Assembly (NCBI GenBank): GCA_963707835.1
Contig: CAVPRI010000002.1
Coordinates: forward strand, 558,001 to 622,000
Source of the DNA: Bog-473 sp963707835
Lineage (GTDB): Bacteria > Actinomycetota > Acidimicrobiia > Acidimicrobiales > RAAP-2
Direction: 5' to 3'
Length of the DNA stretch: 64,000 bases
Shown here one piece after another: positions 6,036 through 15,119 of this stretch (position 1 is the first letter of the stretch; every line of letters begins with the position of its first letter). The position numbers and the translations under genes were made by a program. The notes below the pieces were generated by a model. That model was not told where the DNA came from, made no database searches, and saw nothing but the letters and a program-made list of their open reading frames with translations.

Positions 6036-8915
6036 TCAGTGGGCGAACGCCTCCAGGGGCGGGCAGGTGCACATGAGGTTCCGATCGCCGTAGGCCTGGT
6101 CGATCCTGGCCACGGGGGGCCAGTACTTGTCCGCCGGCTCTCCGCCGGGGAACACACCCATGGCACGGTCGTAGGGGCGGTCCCACCCGGTCACGAGGGA
6201 GGACGCCGTGTGCGGAGCGTGCCGCAATGCGCTCTCCTGCAGGCTCCAGCGGCCGCCGGCGATCTCGTCGATTTCGCCCCTGATGGCGATCATGGCGTCG
6301 CAGAAGCGATCCAGCTCCGAGAGGTCCTCGCTCTCCGTGGGCTCGACCATCAGCGTGCCGGCCACCGGGAAGCTGACGGTCGGTGCGTGGAAGCCGTAGT
6401 CGATCAACCGCTTGGCGACGTCGTCGACCGTGACCCCCGTGGCCTTGGTCAGGGCGCGCAGGTCGAGGATGCACTCGTGCGCGACCAGGCCGTGGGCACC
6501 TGTGTAGAGGATCGGGTACGAGTCGGACAACCTGGCGGCCACGTAGTTGGCCGCCAGCACGGCCGACTTGGTGGCGTGGGCCAGGCCCTCCCCCGACAGG
6601 AGCCGGATGTAGGCCCAACTGATGGGGAGGATCCCGGCACTCCCGTGGGGTGCGGCGCTCACCGGCCCGATCCCAATGCGGCGGTCCTCGCGGGGATGCA
6701 TGGGGTGCGACGGGAGGAACGGCACCAGGTGCGCCGCTACGGCCACTGGACCCACGCCGGGTCCCCCACCACCGTGAGGGATGCAAAAGGTCTTGTGCAG
6801 GTTGAGGTGTGAGACGTCGCCCCCGAACTCGCCCGGCTTGGCCAAGCCGAGCAGCGCGTTGAGGTTGGCGCCGTCGATGTACACCTGGCCCCCGAAGCGG
6901 TGGACCAGCCCGCACATATCGCGGACGCCCTCCTCGTAGACACCGTGGGTCGAGGGGTACGTGACCATCATGGCGGCCAGGTTGTCCGCGTGCTCCGCGC
7001 ACTTGTGCGCCAGGTCGTCGAGGTCCACCGTCCCGTCGCCGCGCGCCGCCACCACGACCACGCGCATGCCCGCCATCACAGCCGACGCGGCGTTCGTGCC
7101 GTGCGCGCTCGAGGGGATCAGGCACACGTCACGCCCGTGGTCACCCCGGGATTGGTGGTAGGCCCGGATGGCCAACAGCCCGGCCAACTCACCCTGACTC
7201 CCGGCGTTGGGCTGCACCGACACCCTGGCGTACCCGGTGACCCGGGCCAGCCACTCCTCGAGGTCGTCCACGAGTGAGGCGTACCCCTCGGTGTCGGCGG
7301 CCGGGGCGAAAGGGTGCACGTCGGCGAACCCGGGCAGGCTGACCGGCTCCATCTCGGCGGTGGCGTTCAGCTTCATGGTGCACGAACCGAGCGGGATCAT
7401 CCCCCGGTCGAGGGCGAAGTCGCGGTCCGCCAGTCGTCGCAGGTACCGCAGCATCGACGTCTCGGAGTGGTGACGGGAGAACACCGGGTGCTCCAGGATG
7501 GGCCCGTGCCGAACTAGCCGCTCGGGCAGCACGCTCGGCGTTCCCGCCCCATCGGGCTCCTCGAGCTCGCCGGGCAGCCCGAACGAGGCGAGGACGGCGC
7601 GCAGATGGTGCCCCGTGGTCGTCTCGCCGCACGAGACACCGACGTGGTCGTCGTCGACCAGGCGCACCAGCACGCCACGTGCCGCCGCCTCGGCCACGAC
7701 CGCCGCGGCCCGGCCGGGAACCGCCACCACGACCGTGTCGAAAAACTCCCGGTGGACCGCAGGGAGACCGCCCGCGGCCAGGGCCGCGGCCAGGGAGGCC
7801 GCGGCCCCGTGGACGCGCCGGGCCACAGCACGCAGCCCGCCGGGCCCGTGGTACACCGCGTACATGGCGGCCACCACGGCCAGGAGGACCTGGGCCGTAC
7901 AGATGTTCGACGTCGCCTTCTCGCGCCGGATGTGCTGCTCGCGGGTCTGGAGCGCGAGCCGGTACGCCGGTCGGCCCTCGGCGTCGACCGACATCCCAAC
8001 CAGGCGGCCGGGCAGGTCCCGCTCGAGCCCCGCCCGCACCGCCATGAACGCGGCGTGCGGCCCGCCGTTCCAGAGCGGAACGCCGAAGCGCTGGGACGAG
8101 CCGACCGCCACGTCGGCACCCCACTCCCCCGGTGGACGGAGCACGGTCAGCGCCAGAAGGTCCGCGGCCACGGTAACCAGCGCCCCGCGGGCGTGGGCTT
8201 CCTCGGTCAGCGCGTCGAAGTCACGCAGGGCCCCCGAGGCGCCCGGGTACTGCTGGACGACCCCGAAGAACTCGCCGTCGGGCAGGCCGGAGTCGAGGTC
8301 GACCACCTCGACGGAGATGCCCAGCGGCGCCAGGCGCGTCTCGAGTACGGCCACGGTCTGGGGCAGGCAGTCGACGTCCACCACCACGACGGCCGCCGGC
8401 GACGCGCTGCGGCGGCGCATCAGGGTGACCGCCTCGGCCACCGCCGTGCTCTCGTCGAGCAGGGACGCGTTGGCCGTGTCCAGCCCGGTCAGGTCGCTCA
8501 CCATGGTCTGGAAGTTGAGGAGGGCCTCCAGGCGCCCCTGGCTGATCTCGGGCTGGTACGGCGTGTACGCCGTGTACCAGGCCGGGCTCTCCAGGACGTT
8601 GCGCCTGATGACCGGAGGCGTGATCGTGCCGTGGTAACCCAGGCCGATCATGGGCTCCATCGAAGCGTTGGCCGCGGCCAGCGCCCGGAGCTCGCCCAGG
8701 ACCTCGTGCTCGGTGCCCGCCCGGGGCAGTTCCAGGGCGTCGAGGTTGCGCACGGCCGCGGGAACCGCCGCCGCCATCAGATCGTCGAGGGCGTCGTAGC
8801 CGAGGACCTTGAGCATCAGCTCCTGATCGCCGGGGTTCGTGCCGACGTGGCGCCGCACGAACGGCCCGCCGAGGTCTGTCTCGCCGGTCCTGGTACTCGG
8901 TGTCTGCTGGCTCAC
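6036..8915 (-). CDS. gcvP: Glycine dehydrogenase (aminomethyl-transferring), P-protein
   Basis: 959 residues, normal length for the fused P-protein (both alpha and beta halves). GTG start with SD GAGGAGA. N-terminal half: FVRRHVGTNPGDQELMLKVLG and the motif GYHGTITPPVIRRNVLESPAWYTAYTPYQPEISQG (split here: GYHGTITPP, then NPAWYT-like region, then PYQPEISQGRLE). C-terminal half carries the PLP-lysine motif NLHKTFCIPHGGGGPG with the lysine at about residue 708 and the tail CTCPPLEAF. It decarboxylates glycine and loads the aminomethyl group on lipoyl-GcvH. A tandem glycine riboswitch lies in its leader. gcvT lies upstream on the same strand and gcvH about 16 kb away at 25029-25409. Confidence 0.96.
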   Translation of the reverse strand: MSQQTPSTRTGETDLGGPFVRRHVGTNPGDQELMLKVLGYDALDDLMAAAVPAAVRNLDALELPRAGTEHEVLGELRALAAANASMEPMIGLGYHGTITPPVIRRNVLESPAWYTAYTPYQPEISQGRLEALLNFQTMVSDLTGLDTANASLLDESTAVAEAVTLMRRRSASPAAVVVVDVDCLPQTVAVLETRLAPLGISVEVVDLDSGLPDGEFFGVVQQYPGASGALRDFDALTEEAHARGALVTVAADLLALTVLRPPGEWGADVAVGSSQRFGVPLWNGGPHAAFMAVRAGLERDLPGRLVGMSVDAEGRPAYRLALQTREQHIRREKATSNICTAQVLLAVVAAMYAVYHGPGGLRAVARRVHGAAASLAAALAAGGLPAVHREFFDTVVVAVPGRAAAVVAEAAARGVLVRLVDDDHVGVSCGETTTGHHLRAVLASFGLPGELEEPDGAGTPSVLPERLVRHGPILEHPVFSRHHSETSMLRYLRRLADRDFALDRGMIPLGSCTMKLNATAEMEPVSLPGFADVHPFAPAADTEGYASLVDDLEEWLARVTGYARVSVQPNAGSQGELAGLLAIRAYHQSRGDHGRDVCLIPSSAHGTNAASAVMAGMRVVVVAARGDGTVDLDDLAHKCAEHADNLAAMMVTYPSTHGVYEEGVRDMCGLVHRFGGQVYIDGANLNALLGLAKPGEFGGDVSHLNLHKTFCIPHGGGGPGVGPVAVAAHLVPFLPSHPMHPREDRRIGIGPVSAAPHGSAGILPISWAYIRLLSGEGLAHATKSAVLAANYVAARLSDSYPILYTGAHGLVAHECILDLRALTKATGVTVDDVAKRLIDYGFHAPTVSFPVAGTLMVEPTESEDLSELDRFCDAMIAIRGEIDEIAGGRWSLQESALRHAPHTASSLVTGWDRPYDRAMGVFPGGEPADKYWPPVARIDQAYGDRNLMCTCPPLEAFAH

Positions 8916-8954
8916 GGAGGTCTCCTCGCAGGGGCGCGCGGCGCGCCGGGTTCG

Positions 8955-9150
8955 GATGTCCTCCCCACTCTGTCGTCGGACCTGAGAGCCTCGTCACCGG
9001 GTCGGGTGACTTCCACCTTCGGTGCAGGCGACGGGCGCCTGCTCTCCAGAGTTGCCTCGCCGGAGCGGTATGTCGGCCTGAGAGTGTCTGGGGAGAGTTG
9101 CTCCTCCGGCGTCCCCTCGACTGTGCACTACGGGGACTCTGGCGCTCCGG
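8955..9150 (-). promoter_or_regulatory. Tandem glycine riboswitch upstream of gcvP
   Basis: Read on the minus strand, two glycine aptamers follow each other. Aptamer 1 (about 9150-9045) has GCCGGAGGAGCAACTC, then CACTCTCAGGCCGACATACCG, and closes with CAACTCTGGAGAG. Aptamer 2 (about 9040-8955) has CACCGAAGGTGGAA, GGCTCTCAGGTCCGACGAC and the closing ACAGAGTGGGGAGG. The CGAAGG..A, CTCAGG and ACAGAG..GGAGG elements are the conserved core of the class. It starts about 60 nt after the gcvT stop and ends 40 nt before gcvP, whose SD lies just beyond. A -10-like TATAGT is at 9185-9180, suggesting an own promoter inside the gcvT 3' end; no clear -35 goes with it. Confidence 0.87.
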
Positions 9151-9213
9151 TTCGAACGGCGTATTCAGTTGTCACGGCCACTATAGGACAGGGCCGACGC
9201 CGCGCCGCCGGGC

Positions 9214-10275
9214 TCAGTCGCCCTCGGGGCGCACCGGCCACAGGGGCGGTCGGACGAGCTGCGCCGCCAGGTCGCGACCGCGCTGAACGATGCGCACCCC
9301 ATCGCCGTCGAGGAGCTGGGCGCCGGTGTCCACGAAGCCGAGCCCGATGCCGCGCGCACGCATCGGCGAGAAATTGCCACTGGTCAGGGAACCGACCTGC
9401 CGCGACCCGCGCCACACCTCGGCGCCGTCGCGCAGCGGCTGGCGTCCCTCGGCAACGAAACCCCTGAGCCGGCGTCGCGGCCCGCTGGCACGCTCCTCCT
9501 CGAGCGCGGCGCGGCCCGTGAATTCTCCCTTTTCCCAGCCGACCACCCATCCGAGCCCGGCCTGCAGCGGGGTGATGCCCGGCCCGAGCTCGTGCCCGTG
9601 CAGCGGCAGCCCCGCTTCGAGGCGCAGCGTGTCGCGCGCACCCAGGCCCGCCGGCACGAAGCCCGCACCGAGAACGGCCTCCCAGAACGGCACCGCCGCC
9701 TCGGCGGGTACCGCGCACTCCACCCCGTCCTCACCGGTGTAGCCGGTGCCGGCCACCTGGCATGGCACCCCGCGCCAGGTGAAGCCGGTCACGCCGAACC
9801 GGGCCACCGACGAGGCGTCGGCGGCCACCGCGGCCAGCCGTGCCCTGGCCTCGGGCCCCTGGAGCGCGATCACGGCACGTTCGGCGGTGACATCCGTGCC
9901 TCCCACGGCGTCGAGGACCCGCCTGGTGTTCGAGGCGTTGGGCATCACGTCGAACCGGTCGGCCTCGACCCACCAGACGATCAGGTCGTCGAGCACGGAG
10001 CCGTCCTGGTCGAGCAGGTGCGTGTACTGGGCCCGACCCGGACCGACCTTGTGCAGGTCGTTGGTGAAGGAGCGCTGGAGATGCCCGAGCGCCGTCGCTC
10101 CGAGCACCCGCACCGTGCCCAGGTGGCTCACGTCGAAGGCGACGGCGCCGCTTCGGCAGGCCCGGTGCTCGGCCACGGTGCCCGAGGGGTAGGCCAGGGG
10201 CATCTCCCACCCGCCGAATGGGACCATCTTGGCTGCGAGCGCCACGTGGGCCGCATGGAGCGGCGACACCCGCAT
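9214..10275 (-). CDS. gcvT: Aminomethyltransferase (glycine cleavage T-protein)
   Basis: 353 residues from the ATG at 10275, chosen because GAGGTG sits 6-7 bases before it and the protein then begins with the family opening RVSPLHAAHVALAAKMVPFGGWEMPLAYPSG; the open frame continues upstream to 10389 without homology-like character. Folate-binding signatures include DVSHLGTVRVLG, SVLDDLIVWWVEADRFDVMPNASN, the GYTGEDGVECAVP segment and GARDTLRLEAGLPLHGHE. The C-terminal barrel carries GNFSPMRARGIGLGFVD. T-protein transfers the one-carbon unit from aminomethyl-lipoyl GcvH to tetrahydrofolate. It follows a MerR gene and a small unknown gene and precedes the glycine riboswitch/gcvP. Confidence 0.94.
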   Translation of the reverse strand: MRVSPLHAAHVALAAKMVPFGGWEMPLAYPSGTVAEHRACRSGAVAFDVSHLGTVRVLGATALGHLQRSFTNDLHKVGPGRAQYTHLLDQDGSVLDDLIVWWVEADRFDVMPNASNTRRVLDAVGGTDVTAERAVIALQGPEARARLAAVAADASSVARFGVTGFTWRGVPCQVAGTGYTGEDGVECAVPAEAAVPFWEAVLGAGFVPAGLGARDTLRLEAGLPLHGHELGPGITPLQAGLGWVVGWEKGEFTGRAALEEERASGPRRRLRGFVAEGRQPLRDGAEVWRGSRQVGSLTSGNFSPMRARGIGLGFVDTGAQLLDGDGVRIVQRGRDLAAQLVRPPLWPVRPEGD

Positions 10276-10318
10276 CGCAGGCACCTCGGCGACGTGCCGG
10301 TCGGTCACCGGGTGCCGA

Positions 10319-10726
10319 CTACGCCGCGCCGGCAGTGACGCCGAGGCCCGAGGCCAGGCCGTGCGAGGCGAGGAGCGCGGTGAAGTCACGCTGGTAGACC
10401 ACGCAGACCGGCACCTCGGGGTAGAGGGCCCTCATGCGCCGGACCTTGCGGTTCTTCCGGGTGACCAGACGCTGGTCGGCCGTGGTCAACTCGATGAACA
10501 GCCCCCGATCGGGCAGGTAGAAGTCGGGGCGGAAGCCTGAGATCGGTGAGCCGCCCTCGTCCCAATCCAGCGGGAACTCCACCGGCTCGTAGCGCCATCG
10601 CTCCCCCGCCAGGTCGAGCAGGGCAGCGAACACCCGCTCGGAGGGATGCGCGAACCGGACCGTTCCCGCGGGAGCGCTCGCCGGGTGGCGCGTGCGCTCC
10701 GAGGACGCCGGATCGATCGCGGTCAC
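10319..10726 (-). CDS. Small conserved protein with PD-(D/E)XK nuclease-like core
   Basis: 135 residues; GTG start overlaps the MerR stop (GTGA). The middle reads SGFRPDFYLPDRGLFIELT followed by K/R-rich DQRLVTRKNRKVRRMRALYPEVPVCVVY. The order PDFYLP - (8-10) - IEL - K is that of the PD-(D/E)XK fold (as in DUF559/very-short-patch-like proteins: acidic, then E-x-K-like strand, then a helix with basic residues and a CVVY strand), though the E-x-K is E-L-T here with lysines further on. Possibly a nucleic-acid binding or nuclease-like protein; I cannot assign a substrate. It is sandwiched in the MerR-gcvT operon. Confidence 0.7.
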   Translation of the reverse strand: MTAIDPASSERTRHPASAPAGTVRFAHPSERVFAALLDLAGERWRYEPVEFPLDWDEGGSPISGFRPDFYLPDRGLFIELTTADQRLVTRKNRKVRRMRALYPEVPVCVVYQRDFTALLASHGLASGLGVTAGAA

Positions 10727-11235
10727 TCCCCCGCGGCCCGTGCCGTTTCTCTGCGGGCGCGGCGCACCGGGCCGGGCCGGTCCTCGGTGCGACCGGACGC
10801 ACCGTCGAGGCTCACGATGTCGGCTTCGAGCTCCTCGAGCACACCGGCCATCGGAACGATGTTGAAGACACCTTGTCCACCCGCGAGGAGATCGACGACC
10901 TCACCGTTGGACCGGGCCAGCACCGACGAGGTCCCCGTCAGCACGAGGTTGGCCGATGCCAGGTCGGCGCCCAGGTCGTCGCGGAGGCACTCCACGGCCC
11001 GCCGAGCGGACTGGAGGGACACCCCGGCGTCGAGCAGCTGCTTGATGACCTTGAGCTCGAGCACATCCGAGTACGAGTACACCCGGCGCGAGCCACTGCC
11101 CTTGGCTGCGGCGACCGAGGGCTGGAGGAGGCCCGTACGGGCCCAGTAGTCCAGCTGGCGGTAGGAGATCCCCACCAGATCACACACCTGGGGCCCGTGA
11201 AAACCCCCGACATGGGTCTTCGAGACGTCGACCAT
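10723..11235 (-). CDS. MerR-family transcriptional regulator (Rv1830-like)
   Basis: 170 residues from ATG 11235, preceded by GGGAGGTGTG; the frame is open to 11298. The N-terminal winged helix contains VGGFHGPQVCDLVGISYRQLDYWARTGLLQPS (recognition helix and wing), then RRVYSYSDVLELKVIKQLLDAGVSLQSARRAV as the start of the dimerisation helix. The C-terminal half (SSVLARSNGEVVDLLAGGQGVFNIVPM) matches the pattern of the actinobacterial MerR protein encoded next to gcvB in mycobacteria rather than metal-sensing MerRs; no cysteine effector site is seen. A -10-like TACAAT is at 11283-11278. It probably regulates growth or division genes or this operon; that is inference from family context. Confidence 0.85.
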   Translation of the reverse strand: MVDVSKTHVGGFHGPQVCDLVGISYRQLDYWARTGLLQPSVAAAKGSGSRRVYSYSDVLELKVIKQLLDAGVSLQSARRAVECLRDDLGADLASANLVLTGTSSVLARSNGEVVDLLAGGQGVFNIVPMAGVLEELEADIVSLDGASGRTEDRPGPVRRARRETARAAGE

Positions 11236-11308
11236 CACACCTCCCTGCCCGGCACACGCACGGCCACTCCGCCGACCATTGTAGTGCAGCTGCACCACAC
11301 GGGAGTAG

Positions 11309-12424
11309 TTACGGGGGCGTCATTCGCCGGCGGTCGTCGTCGGGGGCCGTGGCGCCGTCAACGGCACCCGACCGGTCCGTGGTGGCCGGCCAAGCCGTGA
11401 CCGTGCCACGGACCCGCAGGCCCACGCGGTGGCCCGGTTCGAGCGGGTTCCCGCCCGTCACCCGGACCACCAGCTCGGGCAGACCGCCTGACTCGGGCCT
11501 GACCCGGAGCACGGTGTCGTGCCCGTAGTACTCCGAGGTGGTCACCGAGGCCGCCACCTGGCCGTGTCCGACTTCCACCAGGTCGATCTGCTCGGGACGC
11601 ACCAACACGCGGACGACTCGACCGCCGGGGGTACCGGTCCAGTCGCGCAGGGGCAGGCTCCCGAGGCCGGTGGTGACCACGCCCTCGCTCACCTCTCCGG
11701 GGAGCACGTTGGACTCTCCGAGGAACCGTGCCAGCTCCTCGTCACCGGGGTACTCGTAGAGCTGGGGCGGAGCGTCGAGCTGCACGACGGAGCCCTGCCG
11801 GAGCACCGCCACCTGGTCGGCCATGGAGAGTGCCTCCTCCTGGTCGTGCGTGACCAGGATCGAGGTCGTCCCGGCCCGACGCAGGACGTCGAGCACGTCG
11901 GCGCGGACCGAGGCGCGCATGGCGGTGTCGAGCGAGGAGAACGGCTCGTCGAGCAGCACGATCTCGGGCTCGATGGCCAGGGCCCGGGCCAGGGCCACCC
12001 GTTGCTGCTGACCACCCGAGAGCTGGTGCGGGTAGCGGCGCCCGAGGCCCCGCAGACCGACCAGCTCCAGCAGCTCGGTCACCCGCGCCGTTCGGTTGCG
12101 CCCTCGCGGCAATCCGAAGGCCACGTTGCGCCCGGCGTTCAAGTGCGGGAACAGGGCCCCCTCTTGGGGGACGTACCCGATCCGGCGACGTTCGGAGGAG
12201 ACGAAGCGATGCCCGGCGTCGTCGACCACTTCGGTCCCGAGCACCACCCGACCGTGGTCGGGGCGCTCGAAGCCGGCGATGACCCGTAACAGCGTGGTCT
12301 TGCCGCTGCCCGACGAGCCCAAGATGGCGGTCAGCGAACCTGGCGGCACCTCGAGGTCCACGCCGCGCAGAATCAGGTTGGGACCGAAGGACTTGGTGAT
12401 GCCGCTGACCTCGAGCCGGTTCAT
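11309..12424 (-). CDS. Iron(III)-type ABC transporter ATP-binding protein
   Basis: 371 residues from ATG 12424, which overlaps the permease stop (ATGA). Motifs: Walker A GSSGSGKTT, Q-loop in YVPQEGALFPHLNAGRNVAFG, signature LSGGQQQR, Walker B IVLLDEPFSSLD, switch histidine LVTHDQEEALSMADQVAVL. The ~120-residue C-terminal extension (VRVLVRPEQIDLVEVG...) is the TOBE/regulatory barrel typical of the FbpC/FutC/CysA/PotA importer class. It energises import by the adjacent two-domain permease. The final ~25 residues are charged and unstructured. Translation coupling through the whole three-gene operon indicates one stoichiometric complex. Confidence 0.92.
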   Translation of the reverse strand: MNRLEVSGITKSFGPNLILRGVDLEVPPGSLTAILGSSGSGKTTLLRVIAGFERPDHGRVVLGTEVVDDAGHRFVSSERRRIGYVPQEGALFPHLNAGRNVAFGLPRGRNRTARVTELLELVGLRGLGRRYPHQLSGGQQQRVALARALAIEPEIVLLDEPFSSLDTAMRASVRADVLDVLRRAGTTSILVTHDQEEALSMADQVAVLRQGSVVQLDAPPQLYEYPGDEELARFLGESNVLPGEVSEGVVTTGLGSLPLRDWTGTPGGRVVRVLVRPEQIDLVEVGHGQVAASVTTSEYYGHDTVLRVRPESGGLPELVVRVTGGNPLEPGHRVGLRVRGTVTAWPATTDRSGAVDGATAPDDDRRRMTPP

Positions 12425-14067
12425 GCGACCACCGGTGCCAGCGCGTCGGAAACCGGGACAGCAGTGGCGGCGGCGGTGCCGGTGGCCCGGGCCGGCTGCC
12501 GGTCGAACCACCGGCCGAGCACGTACCCAGGCACGGCGGCGATGAGCATCATGACCCCGGCGTAGGGCGCGGCCTGGCTGTAGGAGAGATTGTTCTGGTA
12601 GGCCCAGAACTGAGTGGCCAGTGTCTCGATGTTGGTCGGATGCAGGACCAGGGTCGCCGTCAGCTCGGTGGCCGTCTCGAGAAACACCAGGGCGAATGCC
12701 GCGCCCAGCCCGGGCGCGATGAGTGGCAGCGTCACCCGCCACAGGACGGCACGTCGGGACACCCCGAGTGACCGCCCGACCTCCTCGAGCCGCACGCTGG
12801 AACGAGCCACCGCGGCACGGACGGAGACCACGGCCAACGGGAAGAACATGATGGCGTAGGCCAGCACCAGCAGCTGGTTGCTCTGGTAGAAGCTGCCGTG
12901 GAGGAAGTGCTCGGTCACGTAGGTGAAGCTGAGCGCCACGACCAGGCCCGGCACGGCCAGCACCAGCATGTTCGTCCGTTCGAGTGCCAGCACCCCGCGA
13001 CGGGCATGGCGCACCGAGAGCAGGCTGATCGGGAGCGCCGCCAGTGTCGCCACCACTCCTGCGGCCGCGGCGTACCCGAACGTGTTGATGCTCGCCGCCA
13101 GCAAGGAGGCCGGGGGAAGCGTGGTGGAGCCGCCCTTCAGCATGAGATAGATAACGGCCCCGACCGGCACCCCCAGCGCCAGACCGGTCAGGCCCAGCGC
13201 GCCGACGAACACCGGCCAGCGGGCACGACCGAGGGCCACGGGTCGGATCAGCCGCGACGCGCCCGACCCGGCCCTCGAGGCGCGTCCTCCACCGCGGACG
13301 AGCCCCTCGCCCCCCAGGAGCACCGCACCCAAGAAGACGAGGATCAGCGACAACGCGCAGGCCGCCGGCTGGTTGAAGCCCACCTGGAACTCGTTGTAGA
13401 TCTCGGTGGTCAGGGTCTGGTAGCCGAGGATCTCGAAGGCACCGAACTCGGCCAGCACCACCAGCCCGACCAGGATGGATCCGCCCAGGATGGCCACCCG
13501 GGCCTGGCCGACCGTGACCGTCCAGAAGGTGCGCACCCGGCCGAGACCAAGGCTGCGTGCCACCTCTTCTTGCGCCGGGTCGGCCGACCGGAGACTGGCG
13601 GCCACGGGGAGGAAGACGAGTGGGTACACGGCCAGCGTCATGATCAGCACGGCGGCCCAGAATCCGGCGATCGAGGGGAACAGGGCCCGCCACCCGAAGC
13701 TCACCACGAAGTCGGGGATACCGAGGGGGATCACGAGCACGACGGCGAAGACCCGCCGGAACGGGAGGTTGGTCCGTTCCACGAACCAGGCGGCCAGAGT
13801 GCCCACCAGGGCGCACAGCACCGTCACCACGACGAGCAACGACACCGTGTTCCAGACCAGCTGGGCGGTCAGGTTCCGCAGGAGCAGCTGGCGCAGCTCG
13901 GCCCACCCGACCTGGACGGCCTGGACGACCAGGAAGACCAACGGGAGGAGCACCACCGCCGAGACGAACATGGCGGACGCGGCCAGGAACGGAGGGACGC
14001 GCATCCTCCCCACGTGGTGCTGGCGCTCCACGCCCACATCACCGGCTGTGGGACCGCCGGCCCTCAC
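12421..14067 (-). CDS. Iron(III)-type ABC transporter permease (double FbpB)
   Basis: 548 residues; GTG start overlaps the binding-protein stop (GTGA); an in-frame ATG at 14004 (RVPPFLAASAMF) is an alternative start just before the first helix. About 12 hydrophobic segments, arranged as two tandem copies of a six-helix permease: each half has an EAA-type loop (first RSADPAQEEVARSLGLGRVRTFWTVT, second SSVRLEEVGRSLGVSRRAVLWRVT). Fused double permeases of this type belong to the ferric-ion and thiamine importer families (FbpB/SfuB/ThiP). The linker between halves is basic and glycine-rich. It acts in the cytoplasmic membrane with the flanking ATPase and lipoprotein. Confidence 0.92.
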   Translation of the reverse strand: MRAGGPTAGDVGVERQHHVGRMRVPPFLAASAMFVSAVVLLPLVFLVVQAVQVGWAELRQLLLRNLTAQLVWNTVSLLVVVTVLCALVGTLAAWFVERTNLPFRRVFAVVLVIPLGIPDFVVSFGWRALFPSIAGFWAAVLIMTLAVYPLVFLPVAASLRSADPAQEEVARSLGLGRVRTFWTVTVGQARVAILGGSILVGLVVLAEFGAFEILGYQTLTTEIYNEFQVGFNQPAACALSLILVFLGAVLLGGEGLVRGGGRASRAGSGASRLIRPVALGRARWPVFVGALGLTGLALGVPVGAVIYLMLKGGSTTLPPASLLAASINTFGYAAAAGVVATLAALPISLLSVRHARRGVLALERTNMLVLAVPGLVVALSFTYVTEHFLHGSFYQSNQLLVLAYAIMFFPLAVVSVRAAVARSSVRLEEVGRSLGVSRRAVLWRVTLPLIAPGLGAAFALVFLETATELTATLVLHPTNIETLATQFWAYQNNLSYSQAAPYAGVMMLIAAVPGYVLGRWFDRQPARATGTAAATAVPVSDALAPVVA

Positions 14068-15119
14068 AGCACCTGCGCCTCTTGGAGAAGCTTGATGGAC
14101 TCGGCGCCGGTTCCCAGCTCGGCGATCGTGATCCCGTTCGGTTGCAGCTGGTCGAAAGGCTTCAGCGGCTTCGCTGTCGTGACACCCGAAGCGACCGGGT
14201 ACTCGAAGCTGTCACTGTGAGCGATGATCTCCTGCCCCTTGGTCGAGGTCAGGAAGGCCAGGAACCTCTGCGCCTCCTCCTTGTGCGACGAAGAGCTCAG
14301 GATCCCCGCCCCCGACACGTCGAGCACGTAGCCCGGGTCGTGCGGCGCGAAGAACGCAATGGCCGATTGAGTGCCCCCCGAACCGACCTCGGCCTGCTCG
14401 CGGTACCAGTAGTACTGGTTGATCACGCCGATCGCCGCCTGCCCCCGGTTGATCTGCGCCGTCACGGTCTCGTTGTCCGGGTAGCTGTGCCCGGCCGCAT
14501 TGGCCTTGACCGCCTCGAGCCAACGCAGAGCGCCGGCGTCGCCGTGGGTCTGGGCGATGCTGGTCACGATGGGCTGGAAGTCCGTCTCGCTCCCCGCGAT
14601 GGCAAGCTTGCCCTTCCACTTGGGATCGGCCAGGTCCATGACCGACGTCGGCAGCTCCGAGGGTGACAGCAGCGTCGTGTTGTAGACCATGACGCTCACC
14701 CGAGCCGACACCCCCACCCACTTGCCGTCCGGGGAGTTGAACCGTGCCGGCGTGTCGGCCAGGGTCGACGGGTCGACATCAGCCAGCAGATTCTTGGAGG
14801 CGAGGTACTGCAGGGGCGGTGAGTTCTCCGTGTAGAAGACGTCGGCCGGCGAGTGGGAGCCCTCGGTGACGATCTGGTCGGCCAGCACGTCCTCGTCGTC
14901 CGAACGCAGGTTGACCGCGATCCCGCTCTGCTTCTCGAAGGCCGCCACCAGGGCTTGGGTGGTCTGCACGTGCTGCCCGCTGTAGACGGTCAAGCTGCCC
15001 GCTCCCCCGCCGCCACTCGATGCCCGGACACATCCGGTGAGCACCAACGCCCCCACCGCGACCGCCGCGCCGGCCCGCGCCACCCCGACACCCCGCCTCC
15101 AACGCCGGCCGAGCTCCAT
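14064..15119 (-). CDS. Iron(III)-binding lipoprotein of ABC transporter (FutA/FbpA-like)
   Basis: 351 residues. Signal peptide with lipobox LTGC (cysteine 30) predicts a lipid-anchored extracytoplasmic protein. Body shows the class signatures LTVYSGQHVQTTQALVAAFEKQSGIAV, ADVFYTENSPPLQYLASKNLL, SARVSVMVYNTTLL, AINRG-type hinge QINRGQAAIGVINQYYWYRE and DVSGAGILSSSSHKEEAQRFLAFL. The YYWYRE segment contains the adjacent tyrosines that bind Fe3+ in FbpA/FutA proteins, which favours iron over thiamine or polyamine. SD-like GAGAGGTGGGG precedes the ATG. First gene of the operon, read from the palindromic promoter at 15211-15252. Confidence 0.9.
   Translation of the reverse strand: MELGRRWRRGVGVARAGAAVAVGALVLTGCVRASSGGGGAGSLTVYSGQHVQTTQALVAAFEKQSGIAVNLRSDDEDVLADQIVTEGSHSPADVFYTENSPPLQYLASKNLLADVDPSTLADTPARFNSPDGKWVGVSARVSVMVYNTTLLSPSELPTSVMDLADPKWKGKLAIAGSETDFQPIVTSIAQTHGDAGALRWLEAVKANAAGHSYPDNETVTAQINRGQAAIGVINQYYWYREQAEVGSGGTQSAIAFFAPHDPGYVLDVSGAGILSSSSHKEEAQRFLAFLTSTKGQEIIAHSDSFEYPVASGVTTAKPLKPFDQLQPNGITIAELGTGAESIKLLQEAQVL

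Noticed and set aside
7605..9467. A 620-codon open frame on the plus strand opposite gcvP and its leader
   Set aside because: It is antisense to a full gcvP with all motifs and crosses the glycine riboswitch; the protein is Arg/His/Gly-rich without any family pattern, as expected from GC-rich antisense.
12898..14220. 440-codon plus-strand frame opposite the iron permease
   Set aside because: Composed mainly of His/Arg/Glu/Gln/Gly; mirrors hydrophobic codons of the permease on the other strand.
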